This document shows, one piece after another, positions 47,311 to 59,508 of a stretch of DNA of 64,000 nucleotides. The stretch is taken from NCBI GenBank assembly GCA_002794785.1, contig NBBA01000004.1, forward strand, positions 1,116,001 through 1,180,000. Reading direction: 5' to 3'. Each line of letters starts with the position of its first letter. Position 1 is the first letter of the stretch. The notes beneath the pieces are model-generated. The model searched no databases, was not told the DNA's origin, and saw nothing but the letters and a program-made list of their open reading frames with translations. The position numbers were made by a program, and so were the translations under genes. The stretch comes from Coniferiporia sulphurascens (lineage: Eukaryota; Basidiomycota; Agaricomycetes; Hymenochaetales; Hymenochaetaceae).

Positions 47311-50300
47311 TTAATGTTTCTCCAGATACTCCGCCACCCGCTCGATAAGCTCGGTCTTCTTGCCCGAGCTCGCCTCGCCCTTGTCGCGTAAGAATTCCTG
47401 TGCACGCAGTTAGCATAATCACAAGCGAATGTTTTTGGAACAGCGTTATCAGATAAGAAGGGACGTGTCCTGGGAACGAACGTGAAGGATGTGGACGGCA
47501 GAACGTACGTACCCTCAGCTGGTCCACCCGGAGCTGCACAGCATACATACAAGGGTGTGAGTACATCGGACACGTATGCGAACACACACGCACGCACCCT
47601 TGCGAGCTGCCCGCTCTCGTACTTGCTGCGGATCTCCGCCTCGCCGACGGAAACGTCCTACAGTCGAGGAGGAAAAATAAGCACAGGGGGAAAAAGGTCT
47701 ACCCTCCCCCACACTTACCGCCTTGCGTTTCCGCGCCCCAGCACCGGCAGCTCCAGCCCCCTTCTGCACGAACACCGTATCCGCATGCTTGCTCCCCTCC
47801 ACGACCTGCTTCCACTCTCGCACGAGCGTCCCGGCCCTCTGTCGAAACCCGATGCCCACCCCATGCACTCGTCAGACTACGCAATAACGAAAACAACGAG
47901 ACACCCCGCCACTCGACGCACCTTGTGTATAACGTCCAGCTTCGGCAGCGTCGCATCCTCGAACGTCTCAGGGTCGTACTCCTCCCGGAACGCGCTCGCC
48001 TCCAGCTGTGCATAATGATACGCCAGCGCTGCATACTGCGCGTCAGCGTGTCGCATCCCCCCTTCTCTCGCGCGTGTATCCCGTCAGAAAAAAAAACTCA
48101 CCAGGGTTCGGGTTCGCGTCAGGCGGGTAACCCCCGTTCTTGATCTGCAGCTTCGCGATCCACAACTTCGCCGCATCTACCGCCTCGGGAGGGGCTAGCC
48201 CAGCAGTTTAGCTTCCCCCAGAATTGATAATCGATAGGACCCACCTTTGACCCCCTCCTCGATCGGCGCAGAGCGCAGGTCGTCTGCGAACGGGAACTGA
48301 ATGAGGTGGAACCCCGCTGGCTCCGTGAACCCGCTCTCGTCCGTCTTCTCCTCCTAGCCACAGGTCAAATCGTCAGTCCCATACCGACCACGACAAAGTA
48401 GGGCGGGAACCGGGAACATGGGACAAGGAAAGGGGAAGAACGAACCTGTGGGTACAGCGCACAGAACGCCGGCGACGAGTTCACGCGGAACAGCGTGCGC
48501 ACGATTCCGATCTTGTTTTTCCGCACGAGCGACTTCAGCAACGCGCTGAACGTGCGTCTGCTCCCGGCATACGTCTGCGCAGAGAGCCGAGTCAGTCGGA
48601 ACGAAGGGGAGCGGGAGCGCACGCAAGCCAAGCACGCACCTGTTCGTCAGGGAAGATAAACGTCGAGTGACGCACGTTGTCCTCGATCGCAAGCTCCAAT
48701 GCGTCCTTGAACCCGAGCAGCTTGATCCCCGGCGTGAGACCGAGCGTCCTAAACGACCTAACTTCTTCTGCCGTAAAGAAGACCTTTACACACACGTGCA
48801 CGCGTTTAGAATGTACGTCGACTGAGAAGAACATAAGCTGGGTGTCTCCGACTAACTTTGTTCCGCTTGGGGACGCTTCGCACCCCGAACTCCTCCTCGT
48901 CCTCGTCCTCAGCCGGCGACCCGAGCTGCATCCCATAGAGTATTTGCTCCTTATCTACGTCGCGTTGTTGTTTCTACCCCAAATTTTCAAATTTAAAAAA
49001 AGGCAAGCCGATAACGGTGTGAATAAATATGCACACCTCGTCAACGTAAGACGTTTTGGGCTCGACGACCTCGAGCCGGTCCCCCGTATCCATAAAGTAC
49101 TTGTAGTTACCCTTTTTCTGTTCGGTCACAAGGCCGTATCTGGCGCAAGCCGTCAGCGTCTAACGGGTCGGCCTCTGCCACGGGAAAAAAAAAAGAGGGT
49201 TTACTACCCTTTGACTCCAATCACGAACCCCTCTGCGAGTTCGAATGGTAAGTTAAACAACGACCGCTTCGGCATCTCACGAAAGCGCATCTGCGCGAGA
49301 AGGTCATCTATCCGAGTGACCGAAATTGAATCCGGAAGCAGGCCTTCGCTTTCTTCGTCGCCTTCTTCGACAGATGAACCCAGGATGGTCTGTCAGATGT
49401 CTTTAGCGAAAACCGTGTACGAAAATTGGAATATGGTCGTACCGAGTAGAATTTTGTCGGGTCAAATGGCTTTTGTTCGGTGCTGATGAAGAAAGGCTCG
49501 ACCGAAACACCTGCTTGGTTTAGGTCCTACGTACATTTGTTGAAATGTATAACTCCCTGGTATAGTTTAGATGCACATGCTTACCACGAGGGTAGTCTGG
49601 GCGGACGTGACGAGCTGTGCGCTCTTTGCACCCGGATGGGGATCATCTTCGTCCGTTATAAGAAAAATCCGCTTAATGCCGGACTTCGGAGTCCTTACCA
49701 AAATAATTCAGTTCACGTTCTACAAGTACTGAAGCGGACAAACCCGTCTCTCAGAGCCCAATTACAACTCGTGAAAACATCACCCAAAGGAACCCGGGTT
49801 TCCGCCGGAGGAAACTCGTAGCGAAGCCATTCATGATTATCCCCCGCCTCTGGAATCATTTCAATACATTGATTTAATAGAGTTGACAGAAACGGAGTGT
49901 ACCGTGGAGTAGCTGAATTAGACCTTGAATCTTCGGTGCATCAATCTGGCTTATAGGTTCGTACACGTAAGTTCCCCTCTTGTACTCGGTCGATCCTCGC
50001 GAGGTGCTCTCGCTCTTCCTGGACTTCATCATGTGCTTCCTATTAGCTTCCGCATCCGCTTTACGAAACAGCGGTTGTTATACTCACCGTGTTAAAAAGG
50101 AGTATACCCGCGGCGTCGTTAGGACCAACAACAATTTTACGCTTCTGGATCTGCATAGCGGCTTCAAGCGCAGTGAGGAGGTGTGACGTTTGCGCGCCCT
50201 CCTTTTTGGGGTCTGCATGCAGCGTCTGCATTGACGTGGAGCAGTCTATTGCAAAGAGGATGATATCTTTCTTTCCTTCAAAAAACTAGCAGAAGCAGAT

Positions 50301-50429
50301 GTCCAGTGCGTTTAGTAGTTGTGGCTGAACGGTACAGATACATTTCCCGCAGGACGGACTCACGGACGTGTCCTGAAGCTCGTCATCCTCGTCGTCGTCG
50401 GCCTTGTTCCAGTCTTCGAACTGTGACAT
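47311..50429 (-). CDS. Ku70, DNA-end-binding subunit of NHEJ
   Basis: The start is ATG 50429 (MSQFEDWNKADDDEDDELQD). The second exon begins EGKKDIILFAIDCSTSM, the vWA-like domain with Asp-x-Ser-x-Ser, followed by LLTALEAAMQIQKRKIVVGP. The Ku core continues with LMFFSVDVHSKR, RSFRTLGLTPGIKLLGFKD, FALLKSLVRKNKIGIVRTLF and FHLIQFPFADDLR. Toward the C-terminus are ALAYHYAQLEA and WIAKLQIKNGGYPPDANPNP. The last exons hold a C-terminal SAP DNA-binding domain (FLRDKGEASSGKKTELIERV) and end at 47311. The order vWA, Ku core, Ku C-arm, SAP is that of Ku70 rather than Ku80. It loads on broken ends with Ku80. About 12 exons. Divergent from PTPA across 184 bp. Confidence 0.9.
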
Positions 50430-50613
50430 TTTGCGAGATAAAGATAGCTGTTTACAGTGAGCTGCGGCCGAGGTTAGAGACAGCGAGACTGGCTGGCCGC
50501 GTTCGTCAAAGTGCTCATTGTCATTCGCGTCGGTGGCGACGTGTTTTTCTCACGCCACGCTATTAGTGCGCGCGTCCCAGCGACACTAGTCTTGTGCGAA
50601 CTCCGCGTCGGTC

Positions 50614-52082
50614 ATGGCAAACAATGTTCTGCCTTTTCTTCCCGATATCCCTGCAAAGGACCTCAACAACCTGGACCTGCCGTTTCTTGGGATACGAACA
50701 GAAGAAGATGTTGTGGTCTGGAAATCAACAAAAGCTTACCAGAACTACTTGCTTTTCTTGCATAGACTCAGCGATTCTGTCGTCGGATATGCTCTGCCTC
50801 AGAATGACGCAGAGCGCGGTGAGCTGAGTCCGGTACGAAGCATCGGCGAACTGGGTTTGATGTAAGAATTCAATATGTACTTTCTGCAGGCAGTAACATC
50901 GACGCTGGCACTGCTCGACGAAATAGATGGCTGGATAGATGAGATCCCTCCTCTTAATACGCCGCAGCGCTTTGGCAACCTGGCCTTCCGAGTCTGGGGT
51001 AAAAGGCTTGAAGATGTGCGCTCCTTCCATCTTCTTCGATCCATATGGACTCTCTACGTGCTTATGCGCCAAAAACCTTCCAGAACGCTGAAAGTCTCGT
51101 TACCTCTCTGCTTCCACCGCACCTGCGTGCCTGCACTCGTCTTTTGATACCCTACCTTATCATCTCGTTCGGCTCATTCACACGGATGGACTACGGAACG
51201 GGACACGAGGCGGCGTTTGGACTGTTCCTCCTCTGTTTGCACCTTGTACGCTTCTTTGAGCCTGTACCGGCGGAGGAGCGAGCACTCGTGCTCGTCGTTT
51301 TTACTCGCTATCTACGGTTATGCTGGCGCCTTCAGGACGTGTACAAGCTTGAACCTGCCGGAAGCCATGGTGTGTGGGGACTCGATGACTACAGTTTCCT
51401 AGGGTACATTTTTGGAAGTGGACAGCTGAGAGGTATGTGTATTGACACTATTATGAATATAGCATCGTGGCATTTATAGATATTTCCTTCTTGTAGACCA
51501 GAGAAAGATCCCCGTGTCTGCGGTGCTGCGTCCATCATTACCCCCGACGAATTTATACTTCTTGTCGATTTCGCGGATACATGAAGTCAAACATGGTCCG
51601 TTCCACGAGCACTCCTCACAGCTGCACGCGATCGCCACGGGTGTGCCCAATTGGGGGAAAGTGCACTCCGGGCTTTTTAAGATGTATGAGGTGCGTGTTC
51701 CAAAATTAAGACTAGAACAACTCGCGGACCTGGCGGGTTTGATCCTCTATGCGCTTGATAGGGGGAAGTACTCGGCAAAAGAGTTGTAGTGCAGCACATT
51801 CCAGTCGGAGGTCTATTGGAATGGGGTGCAGACGAGCCGTCGTCATCGGCAGCGCTCCGGAGTCCACCTGCCGACGCGGGCACACGGGCCCCTTGGGCCT
51901 CCATCGGACCGTTAAGCGACACAACTCTCGGCCATTCCCAGAAGGGAACCAGCGCACCATGGGCGAGGACCCCGGGAAATTCAACTTTGCTTCTGCCATC
52001 CCGGACGCCATGTGCGACACTGACGCCAGCCTCTTCTGACTTCGCGGCCAGTCCGCCTGTGTCACCCCCAGGTAAGGAATAG
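50614..52082 (+). CDS. PP2A phosphatase activator PTPA (RRD-type)
   Basis: The start is ATG 50614 (MANNVLPFLPDIPAK). PTPA signatures are in order: EIPPLNTPQRFGNLAFRVW, LIPYLIISFGSFTRMDYGTGH, LVVFTRYLRLCWRLQDVY, KLEPAGSHGVWGLDDYSFLG, YIFGSGQL, YFLSISRIHEVKHGPFHEHS, VPNWGKVHSGLFKMYE and, after a last intron, GEVLGKRVVVQHIPVGGLL. PTPA is a peptidyl-prolyl isomerase that activates PP2A catalytic subunits. The C-terminus adds about 80 Ser/Pro/Ala-rich residues after the usual end. The last intron ends GCTTGATAG just before GGGGAAGTACTC; reading on without splicing would give a stop at 51789. Yeast has two such genes (Rrd1 and Rrd2); which one this corresponds to is not decided here. Confidence 0.9.
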
Positions 52083-52943
52083 TTGTCGAGCTATTCTCTG
52101 TCGTCAACCATACACGCTTTGCAGATTCTTGATAGCCCGCGGGGCTTGAGCGTGCGGATTACTGAAAGATGTCAGGGAGGTAAATACCGTCACATAAAAA
52201 CTGTGCATGTATCACGGCTTCTGTGTACGCATGCTAGTAATCTCAATCATCTTTCACAATTTTTTTCGCCTTGTCTTACGAGAAGAATTCGAATCCTGGG
52301 TATCAAAGTAGACCAGTGACCAGCCTATTCCATTGCGTAACCCCCTCATCAGGCTAGTGGGAGGACAGGAATTATCCAGGATTCGAAACAAAGCGAGGAT
52401 CGTGACCAGCCCGCAGAATACAACAAAGATCTTCAGTATCTGCATGTACGCTATTAATTAACGCCTCGCCGCATTAATTACCCCGCGGCTGATAACAGCA
52501 TTAATTTTAACAAACGTGTCTTGCACGCCTCTGGGACCGTGTATGAGCGTCCGGCCGGTTTATATGATTAATTGTACGGCCGAGTATTCACGGAGCCGAC
52601 AAAGTCAGAAATACATATTATATGTATTGCTTCTCGCTCTGCATCGGGCGGAAGTCCCACCCCTGGATTCCAAGAACGATCTCGGGGCCGGACCGAGATA
52701 TATGTATTCAATCTACCATACAATTGAAGGCTTTGCAATGGAGTTCATAACTTCGTATCGTCTGGACCACCCGGACCTGCCGAGTTCGTGAATCTGGTAA
52801 AGCACGCAATTCTTACTGTATTGGAGAGGTTCGCTAAGTTGATAATCTAGTAGATGAGGCTCACTGAGCTCTATTGATCATCACGCCAATATAAAATCTC
52901 AGATTGTTGAAAAGATCATGGAGTGTACTATCGGGAGCGGCAA
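52083..52943 (+). other. Intergenic with one small hydrophobic ORF on the minus strand
   Basis: No firm gene. The minus-strand ORF at 52445-52254 (63 codons) begins with a 17-residue hydrophobic stretch (ILKIFVVFCGLVTILALF) and ends in a basic tail (SSRKTRRKKL), and could be a short membrane protein or a chance ORF. Other frames have no support. Confidence 0.3.
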
Positions 52944-53442
52944 ATGCCGAATCGCGAGAACGTCATCGATATACCGAAATTTTTCCAACTTGGCGGTATC
53001 GAACAGGACTGCACTGCCAACCATTGCCAATTGCCCGCGTCTCCACCTCAAGACTCTTCCTCTCCCTTTCCTTTTGACCACCACATCGCCCGCAGACAAG
53101 CTCAACTACAAGCACACACTACTTCTACACCTGTATCACGTCGCAGAGCATTTGATCCGGAGACTGATCACAACCCCCGTTATCTTAAAAATCCTCCACG
53201 ATTTCTGACCAGGCGAGGAACACAGACCTTCGTCTGCTCAATCGCGAGTGAGTCGGCCCCTTCTCGCTACAGAGCAGAGGCATATGCTTACCGGATTAAT
53301 CTTGCGCCTCGTGGAAGGTGGTCATCCGTCCGAGGTCGGTCGCTTCGCTGGCTTTTATTCCTTCTTTGTCCAAGCTCACAAAAATTGTGCGCAGGCGAAC
53401 CCCCCTGACAGGACTACCTTACCCATCTTCGAACCCATCTAA
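52944..53442 (+). CDS. Small hypothetical gene upstream of ODC, two exons likely
   Basis: Two coding-like blocks are separated by a short intron. The first begins at ATG 52944 (MPNRENVIDIPKFFQLGG) and is rich in Pro, Ser, Arg and His. The second runs from about 53284 to the stop at 53442 (MLTGLILRLVEGGHPSEVGR, then FAGFYSFFVQAHKNCAQANP) and looks ordered. Two joins keep the frame: donor at about 53181 (CCCC|GTTATC) to acceptor 53213 (CTGACCAG), or donor 53248 to acceptor 53272. The second gives an intron of only 25 nt, so the first is likelier. I do not recognise a family. It could be an independent gene, or part of a long ODC leader. Confidence 0.4.
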
Positions 53443-53790
53443 ACAAAGTCGCATCAGAACACCTCCGTGTCTTTTTTCGTCAGAATCTTTTTCAACCCCT
53501 TGGATCGTGTATCCGTCAAAATCTTCTCGTAGGACCGGTAGATCACTTCAAACACCGTTCTACTCGCCTGGCTTCGTCCGTACCTTTTACTTGACAGGCA
53601 AACTTTCACACCACAGATAGTAACGATACAGCCTCCCTCTAAGAGGGAGCAACTTCTATACCCGACACCGCTGGCACCTCCACTCGCGTCCCCCAGCGAA
53701 AACCGTACATCCATAGACCTAGACTTCGACACAATCTTTGAATCTGATTCGACCCCTTTTACCTGCTCTACTTTCAAAAATAACGACAAA

Positions 53791-55470
53791 ATGTCTCGCC
53801 TCGAAGTTCTCACCGCTGATACCTCGGTTGACTTGGGCTTCGACAAAATCCGGACCGAAACCGTGCTGATCCGGTCTCAGGAGGAAACCTTCAGTGCCAA
53901 TGCTCACCCTTCCCTGAGCAGCTCCCTTTCGGCATCATCGGTTCACTCACCGCACGACGTCTACGGCATCGAAGACGACGTATGTATCCCTAACATGCCC
54001 CCTTTGCTCCGGGGTCATCCCGAGGTTCATCTGCGTAATGGAGTCATGAAAGCATCGCAGTTGGCGGCTCTGCATGAAACGGACGCTGAGAAGGCCTTTT
54101 TTGTTGCGGACCTGAGCTATGTCTACAAGCAGCACGAACGATGGAGGAGATGTCTTCCGAATATCGAGCCTTTTTATGGTGGGTACCAGTTCTTGTCAGT
54201 GTGAAGTTCTTACTCATTTCCCTGCTTCGTTCTATTCAAATAAAAGCTGTGAAGTGCAATCCGGACCCGTATGTGTTACGCCTTCTCGCCGCTTTGGGCA
54301 CAGGTTTCGACTGTGCTTCGAACAATGAGATCGCACGTGTACTCGAAATGGGTATTGTCGATCCGTCCCGCGTCATTTTTGCCAACCCGTGCAAAGCGCT
54401 ATCCTTTATCCGCAATGCGGCCAAAGCAGGCATTGATATGATGACCTTCGACAATGGCGATGAACTTTATAAGGTCGCTCGTACACACCCCCACGCTAAA
54501 CTTATTGTGCGTATCCTCACGGATGACTCAAAGAGCCTCTGTCGATTGGGACTGAAGTTTGGCGCGCCACTCGTGACGGTGCCCGGCTTGCTCGCCAAGG
54601 CACGGGAATTGAACCTGGATGTTATCGGTGTTAGCTTCCATGTAGGAAGTGGTTGCTACGATTCCTCCGCGTTCGCCGACGCAATCAGGCGCGCCCGTTC
54701 GGTATTTGACATGGGAAGGGAGGCAGGGTACAATTTCACGCTGCTTGACGTCGGCGGGGGCTTCGAGGATACCACATTTGAGGCTAATGCGGCAGTGCTG
54801 TCCGACGCGATCAACCATCACTTCCCCGACCGCGAGTCGATCAGGATCATCGCAGAGCCAGGACGGTTTTACGTATCCAAGGCTTTCCACTTAGCGGCAA
54901 ATGTCATCGCAAGACGTGCACCTATTACCGACGAAGCCTGTGAATTACCTGCTATTTCCGCAACTGAAGATGCCAACGCGCCAGCAGTGATGTGTACGTG
55001 CCTGACAAATTTCTCATCGACCCCGTCCTTCTTCTCCTGCCGTGCCCGTTCTCGTTTTAGATGTTTTCTCACCATGTTTTGCAGATTATATCAATGACGG
55101 TGTTTATGGTTCATTCAACTGCATTCTGTTCGATCATCAAATTGTGCACCCCTATGTTCTTTCATTGGGGAGCTCTTTCCACGTCCCATCTTCGGAGCCG
55201 TTGCGTCCGAGCAGCGTATGGGGACCGACGTGCGATTCGATCGACTGCGTCTGTCCCATTACGCAGCTGCCTGGAAGCCTTGCTGTGGGCGATTGGCTCG
55301 CATTCGAGAACATGGGCGCATATACGGTTTGCGCGGCGAGTCAATTCAATGGGTTTGAAGTCAGCAACATTGTTTACACGTCAGGTGGTGGAGCTGGCTC
55401 GGCTGAGGTCAGACGGGCGCTTGCGACTATCGCCCGAGGTCTTTCTGAGGGCAGTGCGACGGGTGTATGA
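53791..55470 (+). CDS. Ornithine decarboxylase
   Basis: The start is ATG 53791 (MSRLEVLTADTSVDLGFDK). After an N-terminal extension, the PLP barrel begins with RCLPNIEPFY, joined by a short intron to AVKCNPDPYVLRLLAALGTG with the Schiff-base lysine. Other hallmarks are FDCASNNEIARVLEMG, FANPCKALSFIRNA, MMTFDNGDELYKVA, IGVSFHVGSGC, LLDVGGGFEDT, IAEPGRFYVSKAFHLAANV and YINDGVYGSFNCI. Close to the end, WGPTCDSID contains the catalytic cysteine of the substrate site. The enzyme makes putrescine from ornithine, the first step of polyamine synthesis. In fungi it is controlled post-translationally by antizyme; no antizyme gene was found here. The region just before the ATG has several short open stretches that could act as uORFs. 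It ends at 55470. Confidence 0.93.
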
Positions 55471-56549
55471 CGCGCGACAGGCAGATGAACCGGCGGCCGC
55501 ATATGCCTGGACTTTGGTTTAATCGGTTCCTTGCAGGCTGTGTACATGGGAGTGATCTTCGGACGTAGGTGGAGAAGTCTGGACCTGTCGAATTTAGTGG
55601 ATTGTTGTGGTTTATGCGCTGGTGTTTCGCGTGTTATCTCGCGTGCCTTGGGCGAGAAAATAGCAACTTAACTGGGTGTCGGAGGCAATCAGAAGAAATA
55701 CGAGTTCCCGTAGAAAAAGAGAAGTTTTGAATTCAGAGAACTATCGATGAAGACCGCATACTCCCCACCCTTATGCCCCCTGCCGCTGCTCTTCCTCGTT
55801 TCTAATCCCCCTTTTTTTCTATGCCCTGGGCTCCCCAGATGGTGAAACGCGTATATATGACTTTCCTGCCGACTAATATGCGCTCGACAACGGGAGGAAG
55901 TCGTATGGGGTCGTCGGAGGACCCGCACGGTTGGCTCCGGCTATCGAAATAGTGTTTCGCCCTAAAAAAAATCGGGCGTGTGATACGCAGCGAGAATAGA
56001 GGACTGGCAGAGGGCGCTTTGGCAAAGATATATTGAGTGCCCTGAGGAAGCCGAGAAGAGGTTTCATGGTGTGCACGGTGCATAGCCGCGAACGGGAGAG
56101 CCTGCCAGAACGGAACCCGGATAAGGAAGGCAAAGGTGAATTTCCCACGTGGTTTAAAGTGTGACATATACTGTCACCCGATGCCCGGGCCGAGACACGA
56201 TATGCTCGGTGCCTAGCTGAGGCGATCTGGTATGGGTCACATCCAGATCTGCGCTTCTGTGGCGATGAATTATAGGGCCTTTTTTTTTCTTCCTGCTATT
56301 TCCATTTCCATTTCCATTTCCTGTCCCTATTCCTATTCCTATTTGTTTTTTTTATTGTTAATATCCCGTAAGAGCGTCCCGTCCTCGCTCGCCTTCTCAG
56401 CACGCTTCTGCGTCACTCCTCACTTTTCCAAATGCCCATGCCCCTCCGCCTTGTGCGCTTCGTTCGCGCCAATCCATAGCCGCTTTCACGCTTCTTCAGG
56501 CGCGTCTTTCCTCTCCCCTTAACTCTCCTTCCTTCCCCCTTCCACTCGC
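55471..56549 (+). other. Intergenic, promoter side of the APSES gene
   Basis: About 1.08 kb without a supported gene. The downstream half is pyrimidine-rich, as expected of a fungal promoter and leader, and includes the two short tandem repeats at 56298-56344. Minus-strand ORFs (for example 55873-56148) have no recognisable domain. Confidence 0.5.
56298..56344 (+). repeat. ATTTCC and CCTATT tandem hexamers
   Basis: Four copies of ATTTCC (56298-56321) followed by three of CCTATT (about 56326-56344). Simple repeats about 200-250 nt before the APSES start codon. Confidence 0.75.
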
Positions 56550-59508
56550 ATGGACGCTGCCGCCCATGCCCTCCTCCAGGTATGCTCCCTTCCTTCTCCC
56601 TCTTTCCAGTCTTCGCGACGCGCCCCCGGCTCACGTATTCGACGTGTTCAGGACGCCGCGCCCACACACCCGTTGGCGACAGGCAGGTTTCGCCCGTACG
56701 CGAGCACTAAGCATAGAGTCACCAGAGGCCGGTACATCACCTCCAACGACAGACGGGGCTACATGTAAGTCCGCCCGCGCCTTCTACAGCCGGAAAGTCT
56801 TCTCAATGCTGTCCCCCCTCCTCTCCCCTCGGCGCGCGCAACAGTCCCGTCTATGAGTATCCCCTCAACGGCCAGTGGATCATGATGGACATAGATGACG
56901 GCTACATCCTGTGGACCGGCATTTGGAAAGGTGAGCAGCCTCCCCGTCGCTTACCAGAAAAATCAATTCCGAGCTCTTGCCCGCACAGCGCTTGGCAATG
57001 CAAAAGGTAGCGTGTGTTATCACCCGGTTCTTTTAGCACAAAATTAAACTGCGTCGTGATGCAGCCGACATCGTCAAGATGCTCGAGTCGCAACCCGATC
57101 TCGCGCCGCAACTCAGACGGGTTCGTGGGGGCTACCTGAAAATACAGGGAACTTGGATGCCCTACGAGGTCATTTGTTCGTTAATTCTCTCGTAATACCC
57201 GCTAATTTGCTTGTGTTAGGTTGCATTGCGCCTGGCCAGACGGTAAAAATTTCTAAAGAAGGTCTTGAAACTCTTACTGAAGCGTTGTATTCTAGCGTTG
57301 CATGGACGATACGCGAGGATTTGATTCCGTTGTTTGGGTTTGTTCTACTATATTCGTAATTTAATCTCTGCGAGAAGACTCATTTGAGGCGTATCGGGTC
57401 AGGCCTATATTTCCTTCGACATGCCTTGCTCCAGATCAGCCGGGGTACGGGCAAATTCTGGGAAACCAGCAGGGCAGGAGGCGTGGCCGGCGGGCTGCCT
57501 TGCCCTTGCCCATGTCGGTAACTTTACCTCCGCCGCATTCCTCGGACGTTTCATCCGGATTTCCTGGTCAGCAGACTCAGCAAGGAGGTAATCCGGGCCC
57601 CTCTTCGCAGCCTTCGCTAGCCGCAGTAGCGGCGGGAGAACATGTTATCACTCAGCACGTTCATCCGTCACAGATTGCGATTGCGGGACCGTCGGGGTCG
57701 AGGTACCCCGAATATCTTGATCCCGGAAGATATACTGGAGAAAGTTCGAGCAGTACAGGTTATTATCGTAGTACTGGGCAGCCCCATGCTTCAGACACTG
57801 CCCCCCATGCGTACGGTTTGTCGCCCATGGGCCCCCCGCCCCCGTCGACTGTGTTTACACGCCCTGGCTCGGCCGGAGAGCAACTTCAATTTACCGTATC
57901 ACCGTCGTCGGGTCCCGTCCGCGATTCTGTCAGATACAGCTCTGCGTACACGCCTGGCACCCGCTTCTCGCCATATCTACCGGCCCCGCATGCTCACCAC
58001 CGTCCTGCAAGCTTCGCGGCCCCGGCATTTGCTCGGGCAACACTAATCGATCTTCCCCCGCTCACCATACCGACCACACGCGCGCGTGCAACCTCAAGGA
58101 TGAGTCTGACCCGTCTGACTACAGACTCATCGTTAGGGCTGGTCGACGCAGCCCAGGGAACGTCGACGTCGGCTAGCGCCCCAGCGATAGCGACTGCGTC
58201 CCTTTCAGCAGCCCTTGGCGAGTCTATAGTTCTTCCGCCTATACAGCCGCACACCCCGACGGCGGCCCCGTATGGTGCGTCTCGACAGCGTTCGGGGAGC
58301 TTATATTCCTCAGACAGTGGTACTCCATACTCGCTGCCGCCGATCTCAGCGCTCGACGAGCCGCCCCCGCATTTTTCAGGTGACGGCGCCCCCCACCAGC
58401 TAGATTCTGCTGCTGTGTTAAAGCGCCTTGCACTCGATGACGACATAGTCGGACGCTCTCGAGCAGGTAGCTTCGTTGCACCAGAGGACCACGAGAGTAA
58501 CCATAGAGACGAGGATGGCAACACATTCACCGTTGCCCGCCCAACGCAAGAGCAGCTCTGGACAAGACGCCGGTCGTTATCTGCACCCCCGTTGCATCTG
58601 TGCGTGCGCAACCGCGTCTTAGTGTCTTAGTAAACGTAGCTCATGAAAATTTCATTCATTTTTTTTTATCAATACACAGGGACATTTTCCCGAAGACTCG
58701 GCATGCGTGGTCTGACGCCCCCAATATGTCTCTGAGAACCTCTACCATGTCGACGTCTACGACGACCTTGCGCTATAATCCGGATTCATCAGTCGCGTTA
58801 CCTCTAACATCATATTCAACGGATAATTCGAGGTATGGGAGAGGTTATTCAAACGAAAGACCTCCGCCCGGTCTGTCGGAATTGGGCAGCGAGCCCTTCA
58901 CTCGCCCCGAGGGTGGTCAGGGCCCGGTACGCCCTGCCGGCAGGTTCTCACCAGAGTACGTGCTCGAGAGGGAGATGTCGACGCGTTCTCGAACTCCAGG
59001 GCGCGTTTTTTCCGACGATCACCAGCAAGGTCGGGAAGAACGGCCGTTATCTCCGCATTCTCGTGCACGAATTCCCGCAGAGAGCTCAGTTCCAGGGGTC
59101 ATTGGGAGAGTAGAGGGTCATATTGCACGTATTCGTGGAGATGGCGGGGACAGTGGGGATCGAACACCCAGGCAAATTTCGACGCCGATGCCAACAGATA
59201 GTTGGCGCCCGCGTCCTCACCTTCGCCCGCCCACGCCGTCTAGTAGGTCGCGCGCGCACCTCTCAAGCCCTCCGTATGCGCCTACACCCGCGCACGCACA
59301 GACATCACCCCGTCTCACTGCCGACCTCGCGTCTTACCGGTTCGGCGGGGGAACCGCTTCTAGCCCCAAAGACGGGCCGCGGCAGCCCGCTCTAAGCGCT
59401 TTGGGGGATCGGAAGGAACGAGAGCTGACGGACGTAGAGATGGATACTGATGCGTGCTTCCATTCCTCGTCCATGGGCCAGACGCAGCGGACAGAAGACT
59501 CATGGTGA
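56550..59508 (+). CDS. APSES (KilA-N-type) transcription factor with long disordered C-terminus
   Basis: The start is ATG 56550 (MDAAAHALLQ), with a short first exon ending in an intron at about 56580. The DNA-binding region follows: PVYEYPLNGQWIMMDIDDGY, the APSES wing, ILWTGIWK, ADIVKMLESQ and GGYLKIQGTWMPYEVALRL, the conserved core helix-strand of KilA-N/APSES factors, then TIREDLIPLFGPTFPS. After it come almost 700 residues of Ser/Pro/Ala-rich low complexity with no ankyrin repeats. That lack of ankyrins separates it from the Mbp1/Swi4 cell-cycle type and points to a StuA- or Xbp1-like factor; the strong departure from the usual DGYxNATQ favours the Xbp1 end. The large last exons join at 58613|58680 in frame (CAT CT|GTGCGT...ACAG|G GAC). 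Confidence 0.85.

Noticed and set aside
51677..51789. Stop at 51789 as the end of PTPA
   Set aside because: A last intron ending GCTTGATAG restores the canonical GEVLGKRVVVQHIPVGG end, so the stop is intronic.
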